This document shows, piece after piece, positions 7,316-15,084 of a DNA stretch of 25,398 nt. The translations under genes and the position numbers were made by a program. Positions within the stretch are counted from its first letter, which is position 1. Every line of letters starts with the position of its first letter. Source of the stretch: Anaerolineales bacterium UBA877 (GTDB taxonomy: Bacteria; Chloroflexota; Anaerolineae; Anaerolineales; Villigracilaceae). The stretch is from the NCBI GenBank assembly GCA_002294405.1, contig DBFP01000035.1:1-25398 (forward strand), read 5' to 3'. The notes below the pieces were generated by a model, which worked only from the letters and a program-made list of their open reading frames with translations, was not told the DNA's origin and did not search any database.

Positions 7316-7610
7316 ATGAATCCCATGGTTGCTTTTTTCTTTACTCCCTGTAATCTCTCAAAAAAAAAGAATATTGATGCCCAAAGAATTAACCGGAACG
7401 ACGACTTCTTTGGGGTTTTGGATCGCGATCGCCTTGATTCGGGGATTCTTCCTACCCCCGATTTCAATTTCCCTTGACTTTCCTGGGAAGATTCCCCATT
7501 GGGGGCATCGGGATCGAGGAATCAAGAACCGTTTTTCCTGCGTGAGAACCTTGGTTTGGCAGGTGCTGCCCGCCCCTATCCATTGTCGGTTGGCATTATA
7601 ATTGAAGCGT
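7316..7610 (+). other. Intergenic region with putative leaderless coaBC promoter
   Basis: No credible gene. A nine-A run lies near 7361-7369, and a short hairpin TCGGGG...CCCCGA lies in about 7439-7463. TATAAT at 7597-7602 ends eight bases before the coaBC ATG (7611). There is no matching -35 and no Shine-Dalgarno, so initiation on a near-leaderless mRNA is likely. No strong terminator for the esterase gene was found. Confidence 0.5.
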
Positions 7611-8822
7611 ATGTCCATTTTTACATCCAAGCATATCATCCTTGGAATCACCGGATCCATCGCTGCCTACAAGGCAGCAGACTTGGCGTCCAGACTCACC
7701 CAAGCCGGGGCACTGGTGGACGTCATCCTAACCCCTTCTGCCGAGAAGTTCATCACCCCGCTCACCTTCCAATCCCTTACCGGACGGAAGGCTTTTACTG
7801 ATTCTGAGTTGTGGGGCGGGGAAGCGCACGTGCTGCATGTGGGGCTCGCTCACAGTGCCGACCTGCTTGTCATCGCTCCCTGCACGGCTAATACAATTGG
7901 AAAACTTGCCCACGGGCTCGCCGATAACCTGCTGACCATTACGGCAATGGCGATGCGATCTTCCATTTTGATTGCTCCCGCAATGGACGCAGGCATGTTC
8001 GAGAATCCCGCCATGCAGGAAAATGTCCTCATCCTGCAAGAGCGGGGATTTCATTTTATCGGACCGGTCGAAGGTCACCTTGCCTCGGGGTTGACCGGGC
8101 GCGGACGGATGACCGAACCTGATGAATTGCTTGGTAACATACGCCTATTGCTGGGAGTCAATGGAAAACTAAAAGGGAAGAAGATTGTGGTAACTGCCGG
8201 GGGGACACAGGAGCCTCTCGATCCCGTCCGAATACTAACGAATAAATCCTCCGGTAAACAAGGCTATGCCATTGCCCAGGCGGCACTCGATTCTGGCGCT
8301 TCCGTGGTGCTGGTCACTGCTCCCACTTCTCTTATCCCCCCCGTGGGTGCAAAGGTAATCCGGATATGCACAGCGAAGGAGATGCATGACGTCGTCCTGG
8401 AAGAGGCTGCCGGGGTGGATGCCTTGGTGATGGCCGCTGCAGTGGCAGACTTTCGCCCGAAAAAGGTCTTCAAAAACAAGCTCAAGAAAATAGACGGGAT
8501 CCCACAGTTCTTCCTTGAGGTCGCGCCCGACATCCTGCTTGGAGTGGCGGGAATGGGATCCTTGAAACCCGGGGTGGTCATCGGATTCGCTGCTGAAAGC
8601 ACCGACTTGCTCAAGAATGCTGCGCTCAAATTGAAATTCAAAAAGTTGAACATGCTGGTTGCAAACAATATTTCGGATCCCGAAGCCGGTTTTAGCGTGG
8701 ACACCAACCGGGTCACACTTCTATTCCCGGACGGAAAACAAGAAACATTGCCGCTGCTTGCCAAGGCTGAAGTGGCAGAAACCATCATCGCACACTTGGA
8801 AGTACTCCTGGAGAATGGATGA
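7611..8822 (+). CDS. coaBC: Bifunctional phosphopantothenoylcysteine decarboxylase / phosphopantothenate-cysteine ligase
   Basis: Makes 4'-phosphopantetheine for coenzyme A: the C-terminal CoaB half joins cysteine to phosphopantothenate and the N-terminal CoaC half (FMN) decarboxylates the product. The 403-residue length is normal. CoaC motifs are GITGSIAAYKAADL, catalytic His76 (HVGL) and APCTANTIGKLAHGLADNLL. The substrate motif reads PAMDAGMFENP instead of PxMNxxMW, and the flap reads LASGLTGRGRM where many enzymes have ACG. So Asp126 and Ser159 replace the Asn and Cys used in E. coli Dfp. CoaB begins near residue 187, with VVTAGGTQEPLDPVR, NKSSGKQG, AAAVADFRPK and VANNIS. A TTG at 7602 is also in frame, but the ATG at 7611 gives the standard N-terminus. 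It overlaps the next gene by four bases. Confidence 0.95.
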   Translation: MSIFTSKHIILGITGSIAAYKAADLASRLTQAGALVDVILTPSAEKFITPLTFQSLTGRKAFTDSELWGGEAHVLHVGLAHSADLLVIAPCTANTIGKLAHGLADNLLTITAMAMRSSILIAPAMDAGMFENPAMQENVLILQERGFHFIGPVEGHLASGLTGRGRMTEPDELLGNIRLLLGVNGKLKGKKIVVTAGGTQEPLDPVRILTNKSSGKQGYAIAQAALDSGASVVLVTAPTSLIPPVGAKVIRICTAKEMHDVVLEEAAGVDALVMAAAVADFRPKKVFKNKLKKIDGIPQFFLEVAPDILLGVAGMGSLKPGVVIGFAAESTDLLKNAALKLKFKKLNMLVANNISDPEAGFSVDTNRVTLLFPDGKQETLPLLAKAEVAETIIAHLEVLLENG

Positions 8823-9553
8823 CAAAAGTCCTTGTGATGTCCGACATACATGCCAACGCGGTCGCGCTGGAGGCTGTCCTGGCAGATGCCGGGAAAATTG
8901 ACGAAACCTGGTGCCTGGGGGATGTGGCGGGTTACGGTCCACAACCCAATGAATGCATTGACCTTATCCGATCCCTGCCAAATTTGACTTGCATGATGGG
9001 CAACCATGATTTTGCGGTGGTTGGTGATACCGGGTTGGATACATTTAATACCGATGCCAAAAGCGCCCTGGTCTGGCAGCGCAAGGTGTTTAGCAAGGAA
9101 AGCCGTAATTTTCTGAGCGGGCTGCATGAAGAGATGGTTGTTCGCGGAGAGGTTTCACTGGTCCATGGCAGCCCGCGGGATCCCATCTGGGAATATGTCA
9201 TGAACACCCTGGTTGCGCGGATTAACCTGGGGTTTTTTGATTCTCAATGGTGTTTCGTTGGGCACTCCCATTTTCAAGCCGTTTTTCAATATCACTTGAA
9301 GTCGGACGATATTTCCATCGTGGTCCCGCGACCGGGAGAAAAGTATGAACTTAAAGAAAGGGCAATCCTAAACCCCGGGTCGGTGGGTCAGCCCCGCGAC
9401 AGGGATCCCCGTGCCGCTTATGCGCTTTTCTCCCCCGAAGAGCATCACTGGGAGCCGCGCCGCGTGGAATACGATATCAAATCGGTCCAGAATTTAATTT
9501 TGGATGCAGGTCTTCCCCCCCGCCATGCCGAAAGACTTGCCGGAGGATGGTAA
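8819..9553 (+). CDS. Calcineurin-like metallophosphoesterase
   Basis: A 244-residue cytoplasmic phosphoesterase with a complete two-metal site: SDIHAN (Asp8, His10), LGDVAGYGP, MMGNHDFAV, SLVHGSPRDP and VGHSHFQAVF. The tail ILNPGSVGQPRDRDPRAAYAL is the usual C-terminal signature of this YfcE/MJ0936-like group. Family members cleave phosphodiesters or phosphomonoesters, including cyclic nucleotides; the natural substrate cannot be read from sequence. Its ATG overlaps the coaBC stop (ATGA), so it should be made together with CoaBC. That does not by itself show a role in CoA metabolism. An intrinsic terminator follows directly. Confidence 0.93.
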   Translation: MTKVLVMSDIHANAVALEAVLADAGKIDETWCLGDVAGYGPQPNECIDLIRSLPNLTCMMGNHDFAVVGDTGLDTFNTDAKSALVWQRKVFSKESRNFLSGLHEEMVVRGEVSLVHGSPRDPIWEYVMNTLVARINLGFFDSQWCFVGHSHFQAVFQYHLKSDDISIVVPRPGEKYELKERAILNPGSVGQPRDRDPRAAYALFSPEEHHWEPRRVEYDIKSVQNLILDAGLPPRHAERLAGGW

Positions 9554-9565
9554 ACCCGATCCAGG

Positions 9566-9606
9566 GGCACCAGCAGGTTAATGGAACTGATGGTGCCTTT
9601 TGATTT
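9566..9606 (+). terminator. Intrinsic terminator after metallophosphoesterase gene
   Basis: GGCACCA (9566-9572) pairs with TGGTGCC (9591-9597). The stem continues with CAG/CTG after one mismatch and is followed by TTTTGATTT. It ends the coaBC operon and separates it from the lipoprotein gene. Confidence 0.8.
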
Positions 9607-9638
9607 AAAGATGGAACTATTGTTTCCCCCCCGGCGTC

Positions 9639-9678
9639 TAAAATATGTTACTCACCCCTGACAACTTTTTGAAGGAGG
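9639..9678 (+). promoter_or_regulatory. Putative promoter and strong Shine-Dalgarno of DUF4349 gene
   Basis: TAAAAT at 9639-9644 is a possible -10, with only weak TTGTTT-like bases upstream. AAGGAGG at 9672-9678 is a perfect Shine-Dalgarno eight bases before the ATG at 9687. This decides the start against the in-frame ATG at 9645, which would put 14 residues before a clear lipoprotein signal. Confidence 0.6.
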
Positions 9679-9686
9679 AATTCGCC

Positions 9687-10646
9687 ATGAAAAAGAGAAT
9701 CCTGATTATTTTTACAGCCCTGGCACTGCTATTGTCCGCCTGTGGTATAAAGGCTGCCATCACCCCCGGAGACCGGTCTCAAGGTGTGGGCGGTGGACCT
9801 GTTCCACCCAACGCCCCTTATCCCACCCAGGCTCCAGAGAGTTTATCCGATTCTTCCAAAAGTCCTTCTTATGGGAATCCCAGCCTTCCTGCCGTTCAGG
9901 ATCGGTTGGTTATTATGAATGCGGATCTGACTGTGGTGATCCCTGATCCGCAAGCCAAGGCGGAGGCCATTAGCCAGATGGCTGCCAATCTTGGCGGATT
10001 TGTGGTCTCGATGAATATGTACCAGACTACCATGCAAAATGGAAATACCGCCCCCGAGGGATCCATTTCCATCCGTGTCCCGGCAGAGAAATTTGATAAC
10101 GCCCTGAGCCTGATAAAGGCGGATGCGGTCGAAGTCCGCAACTTGAACCGGACCGGTCAGGATGTAACTGCTGCGTACGTGGACTTGAAAAGCCAGCTGA
10201 CCAACCTGCAGATGGCCGAGGCGGATCTGCAGGCAATCATGGATGAAGCCAAAAACAACCCCAACAGCAATACCACTTCCAAAACACAAGATGTATTGTC
10301 TGTTTATAACCAGATCATCTCCGTGCGAGGGCAGATTGAGTCCATTCAAGGCCAGATGAAATACTACGAACAATCATCGTCCTATTCGCTGATCAATGTG
10401 ACCCTGATTGCCGAAGAAACCATCCAGCCAATTCAAATTGGTGGATGGAAACCTGAAGGGGTAGCCCGGGATGCCATCCAAACATTAATCAAGTTCTGGC
10501 AGGGTTTCGTGAATTTCCTGATCAATTTGTTCCTACTCGTTCTCCCGGTTTTGATCACCATTTTTGCACCGATTGCGCTGATCATCTGGGGTATCGTTGC
10601 CCTGGTAAAACGACAAAAGAGGAAAAAGGCACAAGCCAATAAGTAA
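9687..10646 (+). CDS. DUF4349 lipoprotein with C-terminal membrane helix
   Basis: Surface protein of unknown function with the DUF4349 pattern, 319 residues from the chosen ATG. Residues 1-19 are a lipoprotein signal (MKKRILIIFTALALLLSAC), the lipobox LLSAC placing the lipidated Cys at about 19. A Pro/Ser-rich stretch follows. The DUF4349 domain covers about 75-255: a strand pair (RLVIMNADLTVVIPDP), EGSISIRVPAEKFDNAL, the helix around TGQDVTAAYVDLKSQLTNLQ, a probable coiled coil (VYNQIISVRGQIESIQGQMKYYEQ) and SSYSLINVTLI. A membrane helix lies near 281-310 with a Lys/Arg-rich tail inside. So the domain is outside, held at both ends. Its mechanism is not known. It is followed by the hairpin that precedes rsmG. 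Confidence 0.9.
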   Translation: MKKRILIIFTALALLLSACGIKAAITPGDRSQGVGGGPVPPNAPYPTQAPESLSDSSKSPSYGNPSLPAVQDRLVIMNADLTVVIPDPQAKAEAISQMAANLGGFVVSMNMYQTTMQNGNTAPEGSISIRVPAEKFDNALSLIKADAVEVRNLNRTGQDVTAAYVDLKSQLTNLQMAEADLQAIMDEAKNNPNSNTTSKTQDVLSVYNQIISVRGQIESIQGQMKYYEQSSSYSLINVTLIAEETIQPIQIGGWKPEGVARDAIQTLIKFWQGFVNFLINLFLLVLPVLITIFAPIALIIWGIVALVKRQKRKKAQANK

Positions 10647-10667
10647 TTACCTTCCTTAACTACTTCA

Positions 10668-10696
10668 ATACCCCTCTCCCAAATGGAGAGGGGTAT
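10668..10696 (+). terminator. Perfect 12-bp hairpin after DUF4349 gene, merging into rsmG promoter
   Basis: ATACCCCTCTCC (10668-10679) and GGAGAGGGGTAT (10685-10696) are exact reverse complements around a five-base loop CAAAT. The bases after it are AATTTTCT, a modest T-tract, so termination is likely but not certain. The last three stem bases are also the first three of the TATAAT of the rsmG promoter. Confidence 0.65.
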
Positions 10697-10699
10697 AAT
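10694..10699 (+). promoter_or_regulatory. -10 element of rsmG (leaderless)
   Basis: A perfect TATAAT ends seven bases before the rsmG ATG (10707), so the transcript should begin at or next to the start codon. No correctly spaced Shine-Dalgarno exists (nearest GAGGGG is 13 bases away and inside the hairpin). Confidence 0.6.
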
Positions 10700-10706
10700 T
10701 TTCTGC

Positions 10707-11417
10707 ATGGAAAAACTCCTTCGGGAGGCTCATCAGCTCTTTGGGATCCACCTCACAGGGCGGCAGGTGGTGGCGCTGATGACCTTCGAGCGTGAACTCC
10801 TGGATTGGAATCAGAAATTCAACCTGACTGCGATACGCGATGCTGAAGGGATCCGCACCAAGCACTTCCTCGATTCCTTTTCTTGCGTGCTGGCCTGGAA
10901 GGAAAACCCACCCCGCAGGTTGATCGATGTGGGTACGGGTGCCGGTTTTCCTGGAATTCCGCTCAAGATTTTATATCCCTCCATGCACCTGACACTGGTC
11001 GAATCAGTGGCGAAAAAAGCCAATTTTTGCCGCCACGTGGTTGAACTTCTGAAACTGGGTTCCACCGAAGTGCTCACCGCCCGCGCTGAGGAGGTGGGGC
11101 AAATGCCAGCCCACCGCCAGGGCTATGATTGGGCGGTCGCCCGTGCGGTGGCAACCCTCCCCGTGCTGGTGGAATACCTTTTACCGTTGGTCCAGGTGGG
11201 AGGCGCAATGCTGGCGCAGAAAGGTCAGTCCGGGCCTGCCGAGACACACAAGGCTGACAAGGTCATTACAATTCTTGGAGGTCGGACTCGCCAACTACTC
11301 CCGGTTAATTTACCGGGCGTCGCTGATGACCGCTTTCTGGTCGTGGTTGACAAGGTGGCTGCAACACCCCCCAGGTATCCGCGTAAGCCGGGAATCCCTG
11401 CAAAAAATCCTTTATGA
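10707..11417 (+). CDS. rsmG: 16S rRNA (guanine-N7) methyltransferase RsmG
   Basis: Methylates N7 of G527 (E. coli numbering) in the 530 loop of 16S rRNA with SAM. The 236-residue product has the family landmarks: LLDWNQKFNLTAI near the N-terminus, KHFLDSFSCVLAW, the SAM-binding loop RLIDVGTGAGFPGIPLKI, LVESVAKKANFC, and WAVARAVATLPVLVEYLLPL with the conserved RA. The C-terminus PRKPGIPAKNPL is complete. An in-frame ATG at 10683 would put the start inside the upstream hairpin, so I chose 10707, which gives the usual N-terminus. It often sits near parA/parB and the origin; here it stands alone. Conserved motifs make the function confident. Confidence 0.95.
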   Translation: MEKLLREAHQLFGIHLTGRQVVALMTFERELLDWNQKFNLTAIRDAEGIRTKHFLDSFSCVLAWKENPPRRLIDVGTGAGFPGIPLKILYPSMHLTLVESVAKKANFCRHVVELLKLGSTEVLTARAEEVGQMPAHRQGYDWAVARAVATLPVLVEYLLPLVQVGGAMLAQKGQSGPAETHKADKVITILGGRTRQLLPVNLPGVADDRFLVVVDKVAATPPRYPRKPGIPAKNPL

Positions 11418-11530
11418 GTTCCCTGGTTGCATATCCAACCGGACTTGTTGCCGCAGATCAAAAAAAAGTTTCTGTAGTCCTTCTCACGGGAAGGTGATTC
11501 AATTCCCCTGGTAATGATTGCGAACCATTA

Positions 11531-11556
11531 AGATGGGAAATTTACCCATCCTTTTT
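11531..11556 (+). terminator. Intrinsic terminator after rsmG
   Basis: GATGGG (11532-11537) and CCCATC (11545-11550) form the stem around AAATTTA, followed by CTTTTT. It lies in the 170-base gap between two convergent genes. A weaker stem CCTTC...GAAGG lies upstream near 11478-11493. On the minus strand the tail is poor in T, so it mainly serves rsmG. Confidence 0.75.
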
Positions 11557-11587
11557 AAGGGTTCCCGGAATACCCATGTTGAGAAAT

Positions 11588-12928
11588 TTATGATATTTTC
11601 TTTGTATTTCGCTCGTACCACCAATCCTCTGCATGAAGGTACCCTAGTAACGCCTGCGATGCCACCCACCTTAATGGTTCAGGTGGCCATGAGATAGGTT
11701 TGCGTTCCACGAACCAGACTGAAGAAAGATCGGTCTTCCGTTCCAGCAGCAGGTCGCAGAGCGTTTGTCCATTAAGATGGGTTGGTGCCACCCCATGCCC
11801 CACGCATCCAAGACTATACCAGGCCCGCTGATCCCCCACCATGCCAATGGCGGGTGCCATTTGCAGGGTCACACTAACGGGGCCTCCCCAGCGGAACGAA
11901 AACTTTACCTCACTCAATCCGGGGAATAACTCGACCGTATCCTTTTCCAATTGCTGGAAGGTCTTTTCGTTCATATCGCGTTCCATGTCGCGACCATATG
12001 ATATGGTTACATTACTTCCACCCATGGCGATGCGGTTGTCCGTTGTGAGTCGCAAGTAATGCACCAGGTTGCGCGCATCTTCGAGGCCCTGACGGTGCTT
12101 CCAGCCAATGGAGTCCAATTGGTCTTTGGTCAATGGTTCGGTGATCACCATGTGCGTGAATGCCGGGACCTGCTTGTTCCGGATCTCGGGGATGAGATGT
12201 GAATATGCATTGGTGGCGAAAACGATCTTCTCAGCATTCACAATCCCCTTTGGAGTTTTCAGGATAAACTTTTTCCCCCGCTGGATCTCGGTCACGGGTG
12301 ATTGCTCGTAAACGACCGCTCCCACTTCCTGGGCTATCCGCTTTAATTCCCTTACCTGCTTCACCGGATTTAATATCCCGCAGCGAGCTTCGTTCCATGC
12401 CCCCAGCACCAGGGGACTGTTCACCTCAGCGCGGGCTTTCTCCCTGTCAATCCATTCAATTCCAGTTATCCCATAGCTGGTGAGAAGTTCAATATCATGC
12501 TGGATGCGTTTGACATATCCAGGCGTGGTTGCCAGTCTCAAGAAGCCAGTGTATTCGAAATCGCTCTGGATGTTATGTTCATGGATCAGGTCCCGTACCA
12601 GGTCTACAGAGCGTTCGCAGTATCGATGCGCTTCCACCGTGCGCTGCTGCCCAAATAGCATGCTCGTGACAGCCGGTTCAAGACCAAATAGTGTCATCGC
12701 AAAACCACCGTTGCGTCCACTGGCACCGAAACCAATCACTTCCCCCTCCAGGACAGCAACATTCATCGTCGGTTCAGCCTTGCGCAGGAAATAGGCCGTG
12801 GAGAGGCCGGTGAACCCGCCACCAATGATGGCGACATCCACGGTAACACTGCCCACCACGGGTTCATTTGGGATATACGGACCATAAGTATTTAACCAAT
12901 ATGATTTTTGTGTGTAATCAACGGACAT
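11588..12928 (-). CDS. FAD-dependent amine/amino-acid oxidoreductase (DAO family, PuuB-like)
   Basis: Predicted flavoenzyme of 446 residues oxidising an amine or amino acid in the cytoplasm. The dinucleotide fold starts at residue 31 (VAIIGGGFTGLSTAYFLRKA) with VAVLEGE as the ribose-binding strand. The FAD-contact stretch IGFGASGRNGGF is typical of the gamma-glutamylputrescine oxidase/DadA-like branch. IVFATNAYS, RIAMGGSN, FSFRWGGPV and YSLGCVGHGVAPTHLNGQTLCDLL are further DAO landmarks. The N-terminal SYWLNTYGPYIPNEPV also recalls PuuB-like enzymes. The substrate cannot be fixed, and no polyamine or amino-acid genes are near. The ATG has a perfect AAGGAGG five bases upstream. Confidence 0.88.
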   Translation of the reverse strand: MSVDYTQKSYWLNTYGPYIPNEPVVGSVTVDVAIIGGGFTGLSTAYFLRKAEPTMNVAVLEGEVIGFGASGRNGGFAMTLFGLEPAVTSMLFGQQRTVEAHRYCERSVDLVRDLIHEHNIQSDFEYTGFLRLATTPGYVKRIQHDIELLTSYGITGIEWIDREKARAEVNSPLVLGAWNEARCGILNPVKQVRELKRIAQEVGAVVYEQSPVTEIQRGKKFILKTPKGIVNAEKIVFATNAYSHLIPEIRNKQVPAFTHMVITEPLTKDQLDSIGWKHRQGLEDARNLVHYLRLTTDNRIAMGGSNVTISYGRDMERDMNEKTFQQLEKDTVELFPGLSEVKFSFRWGGPVSVTLQMAPAIGMVGDQRAWYSLGCVGHGVAPTHLNGQTLCDLLLERKTDLSSVWFVERKPISWPPEPLRWVASQALLGYLHAEDWWYERNTKKIS

Positions 12929-12933
12929 GGTTC

Positions 12934-12967
12934 CCTCCTTGGCAAGTCAATTCGTAGAGACATTATA
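12934..12967 (-). promoter_or_regulatory. Promoter and Shine-Dalgarno of the DAO-family gene
   Basis: On the minus strand TATAAT lies at 12967-12962 and AAGGAGG at 12940-12934, five bases before the ATG. This predicts an ordinary leader of about 27 bases. No good -35 was found at 16-18 bp. The gene may also receive read-through from the operon upstream, since no clear terminator lies in 12929-13072. Confidence 0.55.
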
Positions 12968-13072
12968 AGTCAAAAAATATAATGAGTTGGGACAACCTGC
13001 CGTTTTTCCCCATGCTTCCGATTTCAGTAAATCTGACAAAGTTGAAGCCCTATCCCCCGAAACAGAAAATAC

Positions 13073-14719
13073 CTAAAATTCCCTTTCCTCTTCCTCTCGC
13101 GCCAATTCCCCATGCCTCATCTTCTTTTTCAAATCCTCAGGCCATTGGCTTACATCCTCGGAGGGGAGACAGGTTGGGCTGGGTCCATTCTGGGTCAGGA
13201 TATCCCGCGTTCGGCAGTTCAGCACCGCCTTGGCTGTATCCATCCCTGATGCGGTCACTCCTGCTACTCCCTGGCTGAGCGTACTCGCACCGCAAAGGTA
13301 TAAGCCTTCAAATTCTGTGCGGGTCTGAAACCCCCATGGTCCAACCTGGGTCGGGCTTTTTTGAGTTCCATATAAATTACCCCGCGTGGCGTTGAGGTAA
13401 TGTTCGTTGGTCAGCGGTGTTCCCAGGCTTGAAAACACGATATGCTTGCTTAATCCCGGGAGGTGTTTTTCCAACCCGCGCACCATTCTCCATGACAGGT
13501 CTTCCTTCATCGCCCCGTAGTCCGTGGGACGTGCTCCATACCTGGTTTGCGCCCACTTTTCAAAGGCCTCATAACCCACGAAGGTGAAAGCCTCGCACGT
13601 ATGATGTCCCGAATGCATCTTGGAAGGATCTTTGAGGGTCGTCGCCGTCAGGAACATCCCCGGGGGTGTCTCGTACTGCAAAACAGAATCATTGAGTCCG
13701 TCTGAATAGATTTTGTCTACGTCCGCATGGTCGTAAAACCAGAAATTCCCTGAGTCAAGCCCTGCTCCTCTTAAATCCATATCCGTGGCAAAGAACAGGC
13801 TGAGGCACGAGGTCGAATATACAACTGAATTTACCTTCCGCCTGAGTTTTGCAGAAAGCTTTTCCCGCCCGATCAATTTCCCAAAGGTTACCTCCGGATC
13901 AGCATTGGATATCACCACACCCGCGCGAATTTCTTCACCACTGTCCAAGGTAACTCCAACCACCTTTTTCCCCTCGGTCAGGATCGTCTTTACCCGGCAC
14001 TTAAGCCTGATTTCGCCTCCTGCACGTTTCAAAGCCCTGACAAATGCACGCGGGATGGAAAACGAACCACCGAGTGGATAGTAACCGCCGTCAAGGTAAT
14101 GATGGGTGATCCCGGCTTGCATGAATGCGGAGACTTGCGAAGGAGGCAATCCGTGATCACCTGCCTGCCCTGACAGCACTCCTTTCAAAACCGGATCGCT
14201 GACATGCGCGTTGATTAGGTCTGCCCCTGAGGCACGCATCCACTTGAAAATGGTCGGTGCGCTTGCAGCTGATTTTAATGGGTGGTTCAGGTCACCGATC
14301 CGGGAAAGTGACTCGATCATTTTTGTCAAATCTGTGAAATACCCCTCTATCCCTTTCCTTTCATGAGGAAAGTGACTAATTAACCTTTCGATTAAATTCC
14401 GCTTGCCCTTGGGGAAATCCACGCGTCTGTCACCGATGATGATGTGGTCGTAGCCATCGGGGTTGAGTTCACAAAACGTGAGATCTTGTGATACACCAAG
14501 TCCCTCATAAATGCGGCGCAGTCCCCCACCCTCTTGCAGGTCGCCGATATAATGCACCCCAGGACTGAAGCGATAGCCTTCCAGGGTGAATGAATGGGTC
14601 CACCCCCCAGGTCGGTCGTGCTGTTCGAGCACCAGCACCTTCCTGCCCGCCTGTGCCAGTGCCACGCCCGCGGTCAGCCCGCCGGCGCCAGAACCGATGA
14701 TGATCGCGTCATAATCCAA
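13073..14719 (-). CDS. FAD/NAD(P)-dependent oxidoreductase, RetSat/CrtI-CRTISO-like
   Basis: A 548-residue flavoprotein of the phytoene-desaturase/retinol-saturase superfamily. The FAD-binding N-terminus reads DYDAIIIGSGAGGLTAGVALA, then VLVLEQHDRPGG and YRFSPGVHYIGD, the last typical of RetSat/CRTISO-like enzymes. The C-terminal FAD motif GLYLCGASTLSQGVAGVTASG is present. It begins with TTG (14719-14717), with AAAGGG seven bases upstream, because the nearby ATG is out of frame. It overlaps the cupin gene by 11 bases, so translation is probably coupled. Relatives saturate or isomerise polyene chains, but no carotenoid genes are visible here, so the substrate is open. It is the last gene of the recF operon. 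Confidence 0.88.
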   Translation of the reverse strand: MDYDAIIIGSGAGGLTAGVALAQAGRKVLVLEQHDRPGGWTHSFTLEGYRFSPGVHYIGDLQEGGGLRRIYEGLGVSQDLTFCELNPDGYDHIIIGDRRVDFPKGKRNLIERLISHFPHERKGIEGYFTDLTKMIESLSRIGDLNHPLKSAASAPTIFKWMRASGADLINAHVSDPVLKGVLSGQAGDHGLPPSQVSAFMQAGITHHYLDGGYYPLGGSFSIPRAFVRALKRAGGEIRLKCRVKTILTEGKKVVGVTLDSGEEIRAGVVISNADPEVTFGKLIGREKLSAKLRRKVNSVVYSTSCLSLFFATDMDLRGAGLDSGNFWFYDHADVDKIYSDGLNDSVLQYETPPGMFLTATTLKDPSKMHSGHHTCEAFTFVGYEAFEKWAQTRYGARPTDYGAMKEDLSWRMVRGLEKHLPGLSKHIVFSSLGTPLTNEHYLNATRGNLYGTQKSPTQVGPWGFQTRTEFEGLYLCGASTLSQGVAGVTASGMDTAKAVLNCRTRDILTQNGPSPTCLPSEDVSQWPEDLKKKMRHGELAREEEEREF

Positions 14720-15083
14720 GCTGGGACCCTTTTGTTATGATCTTGATCTCATCCGATTTGTTAGGGATGATGCACAGGAATTCAAAATTCTCCTCCCCCA
14801 TGTTCCGGTACCAATGATGCACCCCCTCCGGGATGAAGACAACATCCCCGGCGTGAACATCAAATGTCTCTTTGCCAATACCGATGGTGGCATGACCCTG
14901 CAGGATGTATTGTTCGTGTTCCACTGTGTTGGTGTGCTCTGGTATGCCGCCGCCAGGTCCCATGACGAAACGTCTCAAGGCAAAATTGGGTCCCTCCTGC
15001 GCGGAGATCAATACCTGTATCGTGGTCTTTTCCCCCGATTTTACAACCTGCGCTTCAACATCCTGCGTATGTTTGACAGACAT
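14709..15083 (-). CDS. Cupin-domain protein
   Basis: Small 124-residue single-domain cupin, a metal-binding beta barrel. Motif 1 reads GGGIPEHTNTVEHEQYILQG (His, His and Glu ligands) and motif 2 GDVVFIPEGVHHWYRN (His ligand). The metal site therefore looks intact. Such proteins can be dioxygenases, isomerases or binding proteins, and the product cannot be named further. An in-frame start 72 bases upstream overlaps recF. The ATG at 15083 has AAAGGA four bases upstream, one base after the recF stop, and gives a typical length. Its end overlaps the oxidoreductase gene, suggesting the two act on the same compound. Confidence 0.88.
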   Translation of the reverse strand: MSVKHTQDVEAQVVKSGEKTTIQVLISAQEGPNFALRRFVMGPGGGIPEHTNTVEHEQYILQGHATIGIGKETFDVHAGDVVFIPEGVHHWYRNMGEENFEFLCIIPNKSDEIKIITKGSQLGL

Positions 15084-15084
15084 T

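Noticed and set aside
7329..7601. Plus-strand open frame of 90 codons before coaBC
   Set aside because: No ribosome site, no recognisable domain and odd composition. The region is better read as a promoter spacer.
8264..9127. Minus-strand open frame of 287 codons
   Set aside because: It spans the coaBC and metallophosphoesterase genes in antisense and shows no motif.
10668..11417. Replication origin near rsmG and recF
   Set aside because: No dnaA, dnaN, gyrB, par genes or DnaA-box cluster were seen, so the two origin-associated genes alone do not support it.
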